The notes under the pieces: generated by a model | What the model was told of the DNA's origin: nothing | The model's database searches: none | What the model saw: the letters and a program-made list of their open reading frames with translations, nothing else | Part shown: positions 1-9,585 of the stretch, in pieces | Position numbering within the stretch: position 1 is the stretch's first letter | How the letters are laid out: each line of letters opens with the position of its first letter | Made by a program: the position numbers and the translations under genes | Assembly (NCBI RefSeq): GCF_013166575.1 | Contig: NZ_JABKKE010000001.1 | Span: 1 to 64,000, forward strand | Direction: 5' to 3' | Length of the DNA stretch: 64,000 bases | Source: Xylanibacter rodentium | Lineage (GTDB): Bacteria > Bacteroidota > Bacteroidia > Bacteroidales > Bacteroidaceae

Positions 1-1
1 G

Positions 2-74
2 TACGCCTGCAGGGGCTCGAACCCTGGACACCCTGATTAAGAGTCAGGTGCTCTACCAACTGAGCTACAAGCGC
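2..74 (-). tRNA. tRNA-Lys (anticodon CTT)
   Basis: Read on the minus strand this folds as a full cloverleaf. The acceptor stem GCGCTTG pairs with CAGGCGT (one G-T at the end), the D-arm begins TAGCTCAG, the anticodon stem CCTGA/TCAGG encloses the loop CTCTTAA with anticodon CTT, and the T-arm is CAGGG-TTCGAGC-CCCTG. The discriminator base is A, followed by C at the window edge. CTT reads AAG lysine codons. A promoter box lies about 30 bases upstream. Confidence 0.95.
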
Positions 75-103
75 ATCGCGTTGTCTTTTCGTTTTTGCGG
101 GTG

Positions 104-135
104 CAAAGGTAGGAATTATTTTTTATTCGGCCAAA
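104..135 (-). promoter_or_regulatory. promoter of the tRNA-Lys gene
   Basis: On the minus strand a -7 box TACCTTTG (104-111) matches the Bacteroidetes consensus TAnnTTTG, and a TTTG lies at 132-135, 20 bases upstream. Transcription would start near position 99, about 25 bases before the mature tRNA. Confidence 0.6.
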
Positions 136-213
136 TGTTTTGCAGACTTTTTTAGATACATCATAACATTTGAGTGTATTGTTTATTTTTGACAACTTTG
201 CTTGGATGTGGAT

Positions 214-1002
214 TCATTCTTGATGGTCTGTGTCGGCAGAGAGACGGATTTTCAGATAGAAGTCGCACAGCATGCTGTTGTATCCGTCACTTCCTATGAC
301 GAGTTCTGATGTCTCGGTTGTTCCATCCTGATGTCTTCCAAATGCCATCAGCACGCGCTTTGGTGGTTTGCAGGCCGTTGTTTTCACAGTACAGATACGT
401 TTTGTGTGAAGTCCTGCTATTGCTGCGGCGGAGTTCATCTTGTACATATTGTCGAAAGGTACAATTACCGACAGCTCTCCGGCTGGGTCGAGCAGTCCGG
501 ACGAGTGGTGCATCAGTTCGTCATACGACAGCGACGAAGCATGCCTTGCCATGGACCGTTGTTTGTCGGGGCATTCCAGCGAATCCGTGAAATACGGGGG
601 ATTGCATACAATGGCACTGAACATTTTGCGAATGTGGGCACTTTCTTCCAATGTGCCGGCAGGGCATGCGTGGTCATACAAACACTGCAATGACCGATGC
701 TCTATGTTTATGCGCGTGGCGAAAGGCGACGCCAAGACATTCTCCTCCGCCTGGGTTGCTGCATCATTGTCGATGTCGATGCCGGTTACTGTGGCATGGG
801 GGAACCTTTGGGCCATCATCAGTGCTATCAGGCCGGTGCCGGTGCCTACATCAAGGATGTGCTGCCCGGTGCCGGCGTGTGGAGATGCCGGCACCGGCAT
901 GCGTGCCCACGCGCCGAGCAGGGTGCCGTCGGTGCCTACTTTCATGGCACAACGGTTTTGCCGCACGGTGAACTGCTTGAAGCGGAAATAGTCGTTCGAC
1001 AT
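214..1002 (-). CDS. trmN6: tRNA1(Val) A37 N6-methyltransferase
   Basis: This 262-residue protein is a class I SAM-dependent methyltransferase of the TrmN6/YfiC family, which methylates N6 of adenine 37 in tRNA-Val. The SAM-binding glycine loop DVGTGTG is near residues 51-57 and the adenine-methylase signature NPPY is at residues 134-137. I chose the ATG at 1002 because homologues begin with the sequence leading into FRFKQFTV and because it falls one base after the kdsB stop; the open frame upstream lies inside kdsB. It probably shares a transcript with kdsB. The family assignment is firm; the exact tRNA substrate rests on family knowledge. Confidence 0.9.
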   Translation of the reverse strand: MSNDYFRFKQFTVRQNRCAMKVGTDGTLLGAWARMPVPASPHAGTGQHILDVGTGTGLIALMMAQRFPHATVTGIDIDNDAATQAEENVLASPFATRINIEHRSLQCLYDHACPAGTLEESAHIRKMFSAIVCNPPYFTDSLECPDKQRSMARHASSLSYDELMHHSSGLLDPAGELSVIVPFDNMYKMNSAAAIAGLHTKRICTVKTTACKPPKRVLMAFGRHQDGTTETSELVIGSDGYNSMLCDFYLKIRLSADTDHQE

Positions 1003-1003
1003 A

Positions 1004-1756
1004 TTAGAACTCTGCAAGAGACTTCTCTGCGCGTGCAAGATCCTCCGGTGTGTCTATACCTATGGTCTCCACATCTGTCAGTCCCACCTTTATGCGGTAT
1101 CCGTTTTGCAGCCAGCGCAATTGCTCGAGACTTTCCGCTATTTCAAGCGTGCTTTGCGGGAGTCCGGTAATCTCGGCGAGTGTCTCCCGGCGGTAGGCAT
1201 ACATTCCGATATGTTTAAGAAAAGGGTAGGCCGCCGGCCATCTGCCTGGCTCGCAGCCCCGCACGAAAGGAACTATGCTGCGGCTGAAATACATGGCATA
1301 GCCGTGGTTGTCGACTATGATTTTCGGCGAGTTGGGATTCGCAATGGCATCATAGCTTGTGCTGTCGCAGCCAAATGGTTTTCCAAGTGTTGCAATCTGT
1401 GTGCGACTGTCGTCAAAACAGCGGCATATCGTTTCTATCTGCGAACGGTGGATGAACGGCTCGTCACCCTGTATGTTTATTATCACATCATGGTCTGTGC
1501 CGAGTTTTGCCACGGCCTCCTCTATGCGATCTGTGCCGCTTTTGTGGTGAGGCGAGGTCATAATGACATTGCCGCCAAACTCTTTGACAGCATTGGCTAT
1601 ACGCTCGTCGTCCGTGGCTACACATACGTCAGCCAGCACGCGGGCCACCTGTTCGTAAACTCTTCTTATTACATATTTTCCGCCGAGCATAGCCAGCGGT
1701 TTGCCGGGAAAGCGGGTGGAGGCATATCGGGCGGGAATTATTCCGATAAATTTCAT
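1004..1756 (-). CDS. kdsB: 3-deoxy-manno-octulosonate cytidylyltransferase
   Basis: KdsB activates Kdo as CMP-Kdo in the cytoplasm, a step in lipid A-Kdo inner core synthesis. The 250-residue protein starts MKFIGIIPARYASTRFPGKP, the diagnostic nucleotide-binding N-terminus with the R-ST-R-PGKPL motif, and its length is normal for the family. The frame remains open for another 81 codons upstream but that stretch is AT-rich, contains the promoter and is unlike any KdsB, so the ATG at 1756 is used. trmN6 follows after one base. A -7 box lies at 1828-1835, about 72 bases upstream. Confidence 0.95.
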   Translation of the reverse strand: MKFIGIIPARYASTRFPGKPLAMLGGKYVIRRVYEQVARVLADVCVATDDERIANAVKEFGGNVIMTSPHHKSGTDRIEEAVAKLGTDHDVIINIQGDEPFIHRSQIETICRCFDDSRTQIATLGKPFGCDSTSYDAIANPNSPKIIVDNHGYAMYFSRSIVPFVRGCEPGRWPAAYPFLKHIGMYAYRRETLAEITGLPQSTLEIAESLEQLRWLQNGYRIKVGLTDVETIGIDTPEDLARAEKSLAEF

Positions 1757-1827
1757 GTGATGCTGATTTTTAGGACATGTTTCATCAAGTTTCCGAGTGT
1801 GTTCATGACAGAGCATGAAAAACTCTG

Positions 1828-1835
1828 CAAAGTTA
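1828..1835 (-). promoter_or_regulatory. -7 box of the kdsB-trmN6 promoter
   Basis: TAACTTTG on the minus strand fits TAnnTTTG. I see no good TTTG at 19-20 bases upstream. It is divergent from the promoter of the MORN gene. Confidence 0.45.
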
Positions 1836-1875
1836 TAAATTATGCAGGTATATTCAGTTAAAAAATCTAATCTTT

Positions 1876-1906
1876 TTTGCCATATTGACTTTTTTTTGTA
1901 ATTTTG
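1876..1906 (+). promoter_or_regulatory. promoter of the MORN-repeat gene
   Basis: TTTG (1876-1879), exactly 19 bases, then TAATTTTG (1899-1906): a complete match to the Bacteroidetes primary-sigma promoter. The ATG at 1928 lies about 17 bases after the expected start site. Confidence 0.75.
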
Positions 1907-1927
1907 GCATTGCAACGTATTAATTTT

Positions 1928-3055
1928 ATGCATAAGAAGTTTAAATATCAATTCATATCCATACTGCTGGTCATGGCCTGTCCGACGGCAGCCGCCCAAA
2001 AGATAACGTTAGGGACATGTACGACAAAAGACGGAGCCGAATACAAGGGCGAGATGTCCGGAGGCAAACCTCAAGGCAAGGGGAAGGCTGTTTATAAAAG
2101 CGGAAACTGGTACGAGGGGAACTTTGTCAAGGGAAAGCGCCAGGGCTTCGGTGTATACACGTTTGCCGACGGCGAAAAATACGAAGGGCAATGGTTTCAG
2201 GATCAGCAACACGGTCAGGGGACTTATTACTTTGCCAACAACAACAAATATGTAGGCTTGTGGTTTCGTGATTATCAGCAAGGACACGGTGTGATGTACT
2301 ATTACAACGGTGACCGCTATGACGGTGAATGGAAACAGGACCACCGCAACGGAAAGGGCACCTATACCTTTGCCGGAGGCGCATACTACAAAGGTGATTG
2401 GGTCAATGACAAGAAGAGCGGCCGGGGGGTGTTCGATTGGGGCGACGGCTCAAAATATGACGGCCAATGGCTGGATAACCGCCGTTCCGGACAGGGCACT
2501 TTCCATTATGCCGACGGAGATGTATATACCGGCCAATGGAAAGATGACATACAGAACGGCATGGGAATATACAAGTTTAAAAACGGTGACGTGTATGAAG
2601 GGGCCTATGTCCAGGGGGAACGCACCGGCACGGGGGTGTGCCGCTATGCCAACGGAGACAAATACACCGGACAGTTTTTTGAAGGCGACAAGCAAGGCGA
2701 GGGCACACTGGTATGGAAAAACGGCAATACGTATTCCGGCACATGGAAAGCCGACAAGCCTAACGGCAAGGGGAAACTCACGATGAAGAACGGGGACGTG
2801 TTTGAAGGACAGTTCAAGGCCGGCAAGATAGACGGTCCGGGAGTAGCCAGGTATGCGGACGGCTCAAAGTTTAAAGGCACATTCAAGAACGGCAAGCGCA
2901 ACGGGGCGGCCATAGAGGAAGACAAGGACGGAAACCGTTTTGAAGGTACGTATGTGGACGATCTGAAGGACGGACGCTTTGTAGAGAAGGACCGCAACGG
3001 CAATATTACGGCCCGGGGTACATATTTTCGCGGGAAGAGGCAATTGGACAAATAG
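1928..3055 (+). CDS. secreted MORN-repeat protein
   Basis: The 375-residue product has an N-terminal signal peptide (hydrophobic FISILLVMACPTAAA, cut before or near QKITL) and then 14 MORN repeats of about 23 residues, each with a YxGxW/F-type core such as KYEGQW, RYDGEW, KYTGQF. MORN repeats form an elongated beta-structure and bind lipids or proteins; the partner here is unknown. The repeats fill the protein, with no catalytic domain visible. The start at ATG 1928 follows a perfect promoter and gives the signal peptide; the extra upstream codons overlap the promoter. A hairpin of 8 bp with loop GTGT follows at 3080-3099 but has no T-tract. Confidence 0.85.
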   Translation: MHKKFKYQFISILLVMACPTAAAQKITLGTCTTKDGAEYKGEMSGGKPQGKGKAVYKSGNWYEGNFVKGKRQGFGVYTFADGEKYEGQWFQDQQHGQGTYYFANNNKYVGLWFRDYQQGHGVMYYYNGDRYDGEWKQDHRNGKGTYTFAGGAYYKGDWVNDKKSGRGVFDWGDGSKYDGQWLDNRRSGQGTFHYADGDVYTGQWKDDIQNGMGIYKFKNGDVYEGAYVQGERTGTGVCRYANGDKYTGQFFEGDKQGEGTLVWKNGNTYSGTWKADKPNGKGKLTMKNGDVFEGQFKAGKIDGPGVARYADGSKFKGTFKNGKRNGAAIEEDKDGNRFEGTYVDDLKDGRFVEKDRNGNITARGTYFRGKRQLDK

Positions 3056-3169
3056 AGTAAAGAAATACAAATCATGTCTTATCGCATGTGTATGCGATAT
3101 AGAAACGGATTTTCACATAAAAGAAATATAAAAACAAACATAAGTTAAAAATAAATCATTCATGCTATT

Positions 3170-3616
3170 ATGGTAATCGACACACTTGACAATTTCAGCA
3201 AATACGAGTCCTTGAACCCGCTGTTCAAGGATGTGGCAGAGTTTCTCGCAGCGAACAGTCTCAATGAACTTGAGGAAGGCAAGCTTCAGATAAAGGGCGG
3301 TGACCTATTTGTAAACATAACCACGGCAAAAGGAAAGACACCGGAAGAGGCGGTGATGGAGACTCACAAGAAGATGATCGACATACAGATACCATTGTCG
3401 GTGCCCGAGACATACGGATATACTCCGCTGTGCGCACTGCCTGATGCGGAATATAACGAGGACAAGGATATCACCAAGATGCCCGGTGTGATTGCCGACA
3501 ACTATGTGACATGCCGTCCGGGCATGTTCGCAATCTTCTTTCCACAGGACGGACACGCCCCGTGCATATCGCCGGAGCCGGAAATCAAAAAGGCTATATT
3601 CAAGGTTTTAGCATAG
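3170..3616 (+). CDS. YhcH/YjgK/YiaL family protein (DUF386)
   Basis: A 148-residue protein that matches the YhcH/YjgK/YiaL (TabA-like) family over its full length: N-terminal LxxFSKYESLNP, central HKKMIDIQIPLSVPETYGYTP and C-terminal MFAIFFPQDGHAPC with the metal-binding type His. The family is a cupin-like beta-barrel associated with sugar or sialic acid metabolism and, for TabA, biofilm control. The actual substrate is not known. It lies nine bases before the branching enzyme gene and is likely cotranscribed with it. Confidence 0.85.
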   Translation: MVIDTLDNFSKYESLNPLFKDVAEFLAANSLNELEEGKLQIKGGDLFVNITTAKGKTPEEAVMETHKKMIDIQIPLSVPETYGYTPLCALPDAEYNEDKDITKMPGVIADNYVTCRPGMFAIFFPQDGHAPCISPEPEIKKAIFKVLA

Positions 3617-3625
3617 TACGACATC

Positions 3626-5716
3626 ATGGCAGAAGTAAAAAAAGATACCACGAAGAAGACGGTGTCAAAAGTTGCGCGCAAGACAAAGACGGCGGATGCG
3701 ACAAAGACACAACATATAGGCCTGGTGAAAAACGACTCATGGCTCGAACCGTTTGAGGACGCCATACGCGGACGTCATGAAAATGCGGTGAACAGGATAA
3801 GCCGGCTGACGGGAAAAGGCAGGAAGACACTGTCTGACTTTGCCGGCGGACATCTGTATTTCGGACTGCACAAGACAGCAAGAGGATGGGTGTTTCGCGA
3901 GTGGGCGCCTAATGCCACTGAGATATATCTGATAGGCGATTTCAACGGATGGCAGGAGAACCCGAAATACAAGATGAAACGTATTGAGGGTACTGGCAAC
4001 TGGGAGCTGAAACTCGGCGCCAAGGCACTCAAGCATGGTGACTTGTACAAGATGAAGGTCAGATGGAATGGCGGTGAGGGCGAAAGGATTCCTGCATGGT
4101 GCCGCCGCGTGGTGCAGGACGAGAGTACCAAAATATTCTCGGCACAGGTATGGAACCCGGAGAAGCCGTATGTGTTCAAGAAGAAAAACTTCAGGCCCAG
4201 CAAGTCGCCACTGCTCATATACGAATGTCATGTGGGAATGTCACAGGACGCAGAGAAGGTGGGCACATATAAGGAGTTTACCGAGAATGTGCTGCCACGG
4301 GTGATAAAGGACGGATACAATTGCATACAGGTAATGGCCATACAGGAGCATCCGTATTATGGTTCGTTCGGATATCATGTAAGTTCGTTTTTCGCTCCGT
4401 CGAGCCGTTTCGGCACACCCGAGGATCTGAAAGAGATGATTGATACGGCCCACCGGAACGGTATAGCTGTGATAATGGATATCGTGCACTCGCATGCCGT
4501 GAAGAACGAGGTGGAGGGGCTTGGCAATCTGGCAGGCGACCCGTGCCAGTTCTTCTATCCCGGAGAGCGGCGTGAACATCCGGCATGGGACAGCCTGTGC
4601 TTCGATTACGGCAAGGATGAAGTGCTGCATTTCCTGTTGTCCAACTGCAAGTATTGGCTTGAGGAGTATCATTTTGACGGTTTCCGTTTTGACGGTGTGA
4701 CATCGATGCTATACTACAGTCACGGACTGGGTGAAGCCTTTGGCGGATATGCCGACTATTTCAACGGACATGAGGACGACAATGCCATCTGCTATCTCAC
4801 ACTTGCCAACAAGCTGATACATGACGTGAATCCCTATGCCATCACGATAGCCGAGGAAGTAAGCGGTATGCCGGGACTGGCGGCAAAGTTTGAAGACGGC
4901 GGATACGGTTTTGACTACCGTATGGCAATGAACATTCCGGATTACTGGATAAAGACAATAAAGGAACTCAGGGATGAGGACTGGAAGCCGAGTTCCATAT
5001 TCTGGGAGGTGAAGAACCGGCGTCCGGACGAAAAGACTATAAGCTATTGCGAGAGCCATGACCAAGCTCTTGTAGGCGACAAAACGATAATATTCCGGCT
5101 GATAGATGCCGATATGTATTGGCATTTCAAGAAAGGCGACGAAAACGATGTGGCCCACCGCGGCATCGCCTTGCACAAGATGATACGACTTGTGACCGCG
5201 GCATCCATCAACGGCGGGTATCTCAACTTCATGGGCAACGAGTTCGGCCATCCGGAGTGGATTGATTTCCCGCGCGAAGGCAACGGATGGAGCTACAAAT
5301 ATGCACGGCGTCAGTGGAATCTTGTCGACAACATGGAACTTGACTATCACTATCTTGGCGATTTTGACCGTGAGATGTTGAAAGTAATCACGAGTATAAG
5401 GAACTTCCAGAACAAACCGGTGCAGGAGATATGGCATAATGACGGAGACCAGATATTGGCTTTCAGCAGGGGTGAACTGATATTTGTATTCAATTTCAAT
5501 CCCACAAGGTCATTTACCGACTACGGTTTTCTTGTGCCTACAGGTTCGTATGAGGTGGTGCTGAATACGGATGCCAAAGAGTTTGGCGGGAATGGTCTTG
5601 CCGACGATACGGTGATGCACATGACAGTGTTCGATCCGATGTATGTAAGCGACCGTAAGGAGTGGCTTAAACTTTATGTCCCGGCCCGTTCGGCAGTAGT
5701 ACTGAGACGTAACTGA
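3626..5716 (+). CDS. glgB: 1,4-alpha-glucan branching enzyme
   Basis: This GH13 enzyme of 696 residues makes the alpha-1,6 branches of glycogen. After a lysine-rich extension of about 35 residues there is a CBM48 domain (about 75-165, with GDFNGW), the catalytic barrel and a C-terminal beta domain. Visible active-site residues are the nucleophile D356 in FRFDGV, the acid E410 in IAEEVSG and the transition-state residue D479 in ESHDQ. The sequence is of the eukaryote-like branching enzyme type usual in Bacteroidetes rather than the longer enterobacterial GlgB. No other glycogen gene is adjacent in the window. Confidence 0.95.
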   Translation: MAEVKKDTTKKTVSKVARKTKTADATKTQHIGLVKNDSWLEPFEDAIRGRHENAVNRISRLTGKGRKTLSDFAGGHLYFGLHKTARGWVFREWAPNATEIYLIGDFNGWQENPKYKMKRIEGTGNWELKLGAKALKHGDLYKMKVRWNGGEGERIPAWCRRVVQDESTKIFSAQVWNPEKPYVFKKKNFRPSKSPLLIYECHVGMSQDAEKVGTYKEFTENVLPRVIKDGYNCIQVMAIQEHPYYGSFGYHVSSFFAPSSRFGTPEDLKEMIDTAHRNGIAVIMDIVHSHAVKNEVEGLGNLAGDPCQFFYPGERREHPAWDSLCFDYGKDEVLHFLLSNCKYWLEEYHFDGFRFDGVTSMLYYSHGLGEAFGGYADYFNGHEDDNAICYLTLANKLIHDVNPYAITIAEEVSGMPGLAAKFEDGGYGFDYRMAMNIPDYWIKTIKELRDEDWKPSSIFWEVKNRRPDEKTISYCESHDQALVGDKTIIFRLIDADMYWHFKKGDENDVAHRGIALHKMIRLVTAASINGGYLNFMGNEFGHPEWIDFPREGNGWSYKYARRQWNLVDNMELDYHYLGDFDREMLKVITSIRNFQNKPVQEIWHNDGDQILAFSRGELIFVFNFNPTRSFTDYGFLVPTGSYEVVLNTDAKEFGGNGLADDTVMHMTVFDPMYVSDRKEWLKLYVPARSAVVLRRN

Positions 5717-5763
5717 TATATAATTATGTTGATTCTGGATGTATTGCAAAGGCATTCTTTATT

Positions 5764-6918
5764 ATGAACTATAACACCCCGAATACCAAGAATAGCACGG
5801 TCGTCGTGAAGGCGGCATGTGCTATTGTTTTTTGTTTGTTTTCATTTGTCTACCTGTATTTCTATCAGGTTGACATGCTTTCCGTCGCCCAGCATATCCT
5901 TAGTGGCGGAGTCACACGCTATGACAGGTTGATAGGGGCTTTGGTGATAACGCTGTCATTGTTTCTGTTGCAGCTCGGCATTTCTGTTTTCTGCAGATTC
6001 AATGGCAAATACCATGCGTTGACATATTTTCCGTCTCTCCTTATCTTGGCGATAATAACGGATATCGGGCCGGAGATAGTATGCGGTTTGGGTAGTAACC
6101 ATTGGTTGTGGTTCGGACCGTTGGCCTTGTTGTTGTGGTTTGGCGTGGCCGGGATATTGAAGAAGTATCGGTTTTATGAGGCACCTGCTTCGGCTGTAGG
6201 TATTTTTTCACGTACGATGTGGATCAATATAATGATTATGACGGTGATGCTTCTTTTTGTCGGAATAGCGAGCGACAGCTATTCGGTATTTCATTATCGC
6301 ATGCATGTGGAGAGGTGCCTGATGGAACGCGATATAGACAAAGCACTCGAAACGGGCAAAAAATCGCTCGAGACAGATTCCGATCTGACCATGTTGCGTA
6401 TTTATGCATTGGCACGGTCAGGAAGGCTTGGGGACGAACTGTTCACATATCCTGTGGCAGGGACCAGCGATGATATCATACCGTCTGAAGATGGTGCACA
6501 TTGTATAATATATCCCAATGACAGTATCTATAAGTTTCTTGGGGCCAAACCGTCCCGTCCCGTTAAGGCATTGACGTTTCTGAAAGGACTGATAAAGCAT
6601 AATCTGGCTACGGATGCCGTTCGTGACTATATACTGTGCGGATACCTGATAGACCGCAATCTTGATTCTTTCATATATCATCTGCCGAAGTTTTATGAAA
6701 TAGATGACAGTCTGCCAAGACATTACCGTGAGGCACTGATATTGTATACTCACCAGCGTTCCAATCCGGCTTTGGTATATCATAATGTAGTAATGGACAC
6801 TGACTTTAATGATATGCAGGCTTTGGAGCGCCAATATAAAACGGAGGCAGCCCGCAAGAGAAAGGTTTTCGGGCAGTATGCAGGTACCTATTGGTGGTAT
6901 TACAAATACATGAAATGA
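5764..6918 (+). CDS. integral membrane protein, DUF6057-like
   Basis: A 384-residue protein whose first half is hydrophobic: I count about five membrane segments between residues 13 and 180 (for example ACAIVFCLFSFVYLYFY and IMIMTVMLLFVGIAS). The second half is soluble and helical, looks like TPR-type repeats (MERDIDKALETGKKSLETD) and is probably outside the membrane. It resembles the Bacteroidetes family DUF6057, recalled from the N-terminal AQHILSGGVTRYDRLIGA stretch; I am not sure of the number. Function unknown. It follows glgB by 47 bases and a terminator hairpin lies at 6963-6990. Confidence 0.7.
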   Translation: MNYNTPNTKNSTVVVKAACAIVFCLFSFVYLYFYQVDMLSVAQHILSGGVTRYDRLIGALVITLSLFLLQLGISVFCRFNGKYHALTYFPSLLILAIITDIGPEIVCGLGSNHWLWFGPLALLLWFGVAGILKKYRFYEAPASAVGIFSRTMWINIMIMTVMLLFVGIASDSYSVFHYRMHVERCLMERDIDKALETGKKSLETDSDLTMLRIYALARSGRLGDELFTYPVAGTSDDIIPSEDGAHCIIYPNDSIYKFLGAKPSRPVKALTFLKGLIKHNLATDAVRDYILCGYLIDRNLDSFIYHLPKFYEIDDSLPRHYREALILYTHQRSNPALVYHNVVMDTDFNDMQALERQYKTEAARKRKVFGQYAGTYWWYYKYMK

Positions 6919-6962
6919 TAATCGCACAGTATGGGAATGTCAATATCCGTGCTGACGACCTG

Positions 6963-6990
6963 GAGGATTTGCGGATTACAAATCCTCTTT
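6963..6990 (+). terminator. rho-independent terminator overlapping a gene end
   Basis: Stem GAGGATTTG/CAAATCCTC of 9 bp, loop of 7 bases, followed by TTTATT. It would end the plus-strand transcript of the membrane protein gene. The stop codon of the convergent gene (6976-6978) lies in the loop and its last codons form one arm. Confidence 0.65.
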
Positions 6991-7467
6991 ATTCATCATC
7001 ATGGCCACGGCTGCTGACGCGCGTCGCCAGTCGGTGTCAAGAGAAAAGCGTGTGATACAGTCTCCACTGGCATAGTAGCAAAGTGTTATTTCGGTATCGG
7101 TATCGTTGAATAGAGGGTTGGAGAACGAAGCATCCATGAACAGTTGCATAATCTTCTCCTGTACATTCTGTGGCTTGTCTCTGTATTCCAATATCTTCTG
7201 TATATAGACATTTACAAAATTGTTCATGGCAAAGGCCTGTTTGTCGAGAAACAAGGCTGTTGAGTCGGGCATCTGCTCACGCATTTTTATCAGCATATAG
7301 TCGAGAGCATCTACCTTAAATTGATTTATATGTTTTATCATCCCGTCTGTGAGCGGATTCTCTATGGCTGCATTGGATTTGTTTCTTATCTCGTTGTAAA
7401 TGTCCTGAGCCACAGTCTTTGCAGTTGCAAGAAAGCAGAGGATGGCTGCAAAAAAAATCTTTTTCAT
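6976..7467 (-). CDS. small secreted protein of unknown function
   Basis: A 163-residue product with a clear signal peptide (MKKIFFAAILCFLATAKTVAQ, cut after the A preceding Q). The mature part is helical and acidic, with no motif I recognise; it has two cysteines (CYYASGDC) close together. The family is presumably Bacteroidales-specific. The stop codon and last few codons overlap the terminator hairpin of the convergent gene. It has no same-strand partner nearer than the ABC gene upstream, whose stop lies 77 bases away. Confidence 0.65.
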   Translation of the reverse strand: MKKIFFAAILCFLATAKTVAQDIYNEIRNKSNAAIENPLTDGMIKHINQFKVDALDYMLIKMREQMPDSTALFLDKQAFAMNNFVNVYIQKILEYRDKPQNVQEKIMQLFMDASFSNPLFNDTDTEITLCYYASGDCITRFSLDTDWRRASAAVAMMMNKEDL

Positions 7468-7544
7468 ATATTCCGTGTTTTATATGTTTTTTATGTTAAT
7501 GTCTCATAGAAGTAACTGCCGGAGAGTAAGGTATTGCCATATAT

Positions 7545-9032
7545 TCATATATGCCGTGTGAGGGACAGTCTGTGACTGATGCATTCGGGCAGCTCTTCGT
7601 CATAATGTGTCACCATAATCATGGTTTTGTTCCTGCGCTGACAAAACAAATTGATGATGTCCTTCACCATACAGCGGTTCGTGTCGTCAAGTCCATGGAG
7701 CGGTTCGTCGAGTATAAGGAGCTCGGGGTCTTTTACAAAAGCACGTGCAAGCAGTACGAGGCGTTGCTCGCCACTCGACATTTTAAGAAATGAGGTGCTC
7801 TCCATGCCTTCAAGCCCGAAGATGTTCATCCACAATCGGCATATTGAATATTCCGATTGGGCGGGCTTGACATACAGACCGACAGAGTCTTTCAGGCCAC
7901 TTGCAACAATGTGTATGGCGGGAAGGTCGCGCAAGTATGCACGGTGCATTTCCGGGGACACGTAGCCTATGTGTTTCTTTATATCCCAAATGCTCTCTCC
8001 TGAGCCTCTTGGATGGCCGAACAATTCGATATCACAGGCGTAGCTCTGCGGATTGTCTGCGCAGATCAGTGAAAGCAGTGTACTCTTTCCTGAGCCGTTT
8101 TTGCCATTCAAAGCCCATCGCTCTCCGTTTTTCACCGTCCAGTTGAGTTTGTTCAATATGATGCGGTTGCCATAACTGATGGTTACGTCATTCATTTGTA
8201 CCACACGGTCTGTACGGTATTTGCAGTCTTTGTATGGCAGTTCGGCAATGGCAGCTGCTTTAATGCTGTCCAAGACATGTTTTGCGTGTGGATTGCTGTG
8301 AATAGAGAGATATTCATCTTTGGGCACTTTCGGATGGACATGCATTTTGCTGACCTCTATGACATGCGTTATGAAAGTCGGGATGTCATCTGTTTTAGAT
8401 AATACCAAAACGATTTGCAAAGCATGTTCTTTTGAAAGTGAATCAAGCAAATCTTTCAATTGGTCACGCGTTTCCGAATCCAGTCCGATAAAAGGATTGT
8501 CCATTATCATCACTCTCGGATTTGAAAGTAGTGCCTTGGTTATCTGGAATTTGCGCATTTCTCCGCTCGAAAGCATCACCACATTCTTGTCCGAAAGATG
8601 GCTTATGGAGAAAAGGTCGTAGAGATGCTTTTGAAGTTGCCGCCGTTCGGTACTATCCGTATCTGCCAGCATGTAGGCTTCTTCAAGCAATTTGCTGACG
8701 GGGGGCATGCTTTCGTCTATCTCTTGCTGATTCCATCGTTTCTGCATAAAATACGTGCTGTTGCCATCACCGTACGTATCTCTGAAAGTGATATACTTTA
8801 TATTGTCTGAAACAAGACTTTTCTTGCTTGGGCGGAAGTCGTATATAGGTCCGTTACCGATAAGCGGATGTTTTCCGGTGAGGATATCCACCAACATGGA
8901 TTTCCCTCCTCCATTCGGCCCGACTATCGCGATATGTTCACCGTCAGACAATGCAAAATCTACCGGCTCGTTCATCCGCCATTCCGGCATACGGGGTATC
9001 CCTTGTCTTATATCTATTATTGTCTGTTGCAT
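7545..9032 (-). CDS. twin-domain ABC ATPase (ModF/PhrA-like)
   Basis: A 495-residue cytoplasmic protein with two fused ABC ATPase domains and no membrane part. The first has Walker A GPNGGGKS and signature LSSGE, but Walker B reads IMDNP, so the catalytic glutamate is Asn. The second has [14 protein letters not shown] and intact LILDEP. The layout matches the ModF/PhrA group of duplicated ATPases in Bacteroidetes; its target is unknown, and a transporter role is not shown. The start codon lies 16 bases inside the 3' end of ruvC, implying one transcript and translational coupling. Asymmetric active sites are common in twin ABC proteins, so the Asn need not mean loss of function. Confidence 0.8.
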   Translation of the reverse strand: MQQTIIDIRQGIPRMPEWRMNEPVDFALSDGEHIAIVGPNGGGKSMLVDILTGKHPLIGNGPIYDFRPSKKSLVSDNIKYITFRDTYGDGNSTYFMQKRWNQQEIDESMPPVSKLLEEAYMLADTDSTERRQLQKHLYDLFSISHLSDKNVVMLSSGEMRKFQITKALLSNPRVMIMDNPFIGLDSETRDQLKDLLDSLSKEHALQIVLVLSKTDDIPTFITHVIEVSKMHVHPKVPKDEYLSIHSNPHAKHVLDSIKAAAIAELPYKDCKYRTDRVVQMNDVTISYGNRIILNKLNWTVKNGERWALNGKNGSGKSTLLSLICADNPQSYACDIELFGHPRGSGESIWDIKKHIGYVSPEMHRAYLRDLPAIHIVASGLKDSVGLYVKPAQSEYSICRLWMNIFGLEGMESTSFLKMSSGEQRLVLLARAFVKDPELLILDEPLHGLDDTNRCMVKDIINLFCQRRNKTMIMVTHYDEELPECISHRLSLTRHI

Positions 9033-9577
9033 ACCCTGTTACGGTTTTTGTTTACGAAGTCTTTCCATCCATTGTAATTGGCTTGTGACTCGGGACGGCC
9101 CATTTGCAAATAGTGGCAGTAGGCAGCGGCAAGTGCATCCGTTGCATCCATAAAATCGCACATCTCATTGTCGGGTATATGCAACATCCGCTGCAACATT
9201 CCCGCGACCTGTTCTTTTGATGCCAAGCCCTGCCCGGTGATGGCCACTTTGATTTTCATAGGAGCATACTCGTGTATAGGCACACTGTGGCATATGGCAG
9301 CGGCAATGGCCGTGCCCTGTGCTCTGCCGAGTTTCAGCATCGACTGTATGTTTTTGCCGAAAAATGGCGCTTCGATGGCCATTTCATCGGGGAGATATGC
9401 TTCTATTATGCCCGTTACGCGAGAATATATGTGACCGAGTTTCATGTACTGGTCGCTGAACTTGCGCAAGTCTATGACTCCCATAGTTATCAGTCGGGCC
9501 TTGTTGTCCACAACTTTCAACAGTCCATAGCCCATTATGTTTGTTCCGGGGTCTATACCGAGTATTATTTTTTCCAT
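9017..9577 (-). CDS. ruvC: Holliday junction resolvase RuvC
   Basis: RuvC cuts Holliday junctions with RuvAB during recombination repair. The protein begins [20 protein letters not shown] with the first catalytic Asp in GIDPGT, has the expected IEAPFFGKN and the acidic C-terminal helix with [12 protein letters not shown]. The length of about 186 residues is normal. The frame also has an ATG at 9583, but that codon touches the predicted promoter start site, so 9577 is preferred. The next gene overlaps by 16 bases. ruvA and ruvB are not in the window. Confidence 0.95.
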   Translation of the reverse strand: MEKIILGIDPGTNIMGYGLLKVVDNKARLITMGVIDLRKFSDQYMKLGHIYSRVTGIIEAYLPDEMAIEAPFFGKNIQSMLKLGRAQGTAIAAAICHSVPIHEYAPMKIKVAITGQGLASKEQVAGMLQRMLHIPDNEMCDFMDATDALAAAYCHYLQMGRPESQANYNGWKDFVNKNRNRVCNRQ

Positions 9578-9585
9578 AATCATCG

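Noticed and set aside
309..1170. Plus-strand frames across trmN6 and kdsB
   Set aside because: All lie opposite to confident genes and show no family features.
4709..5437. Long minus-strand frame inside glgB
   Set aside because: Opposite to an intact branching enzyme with all catalytic residues; no promoter or family resemblance.
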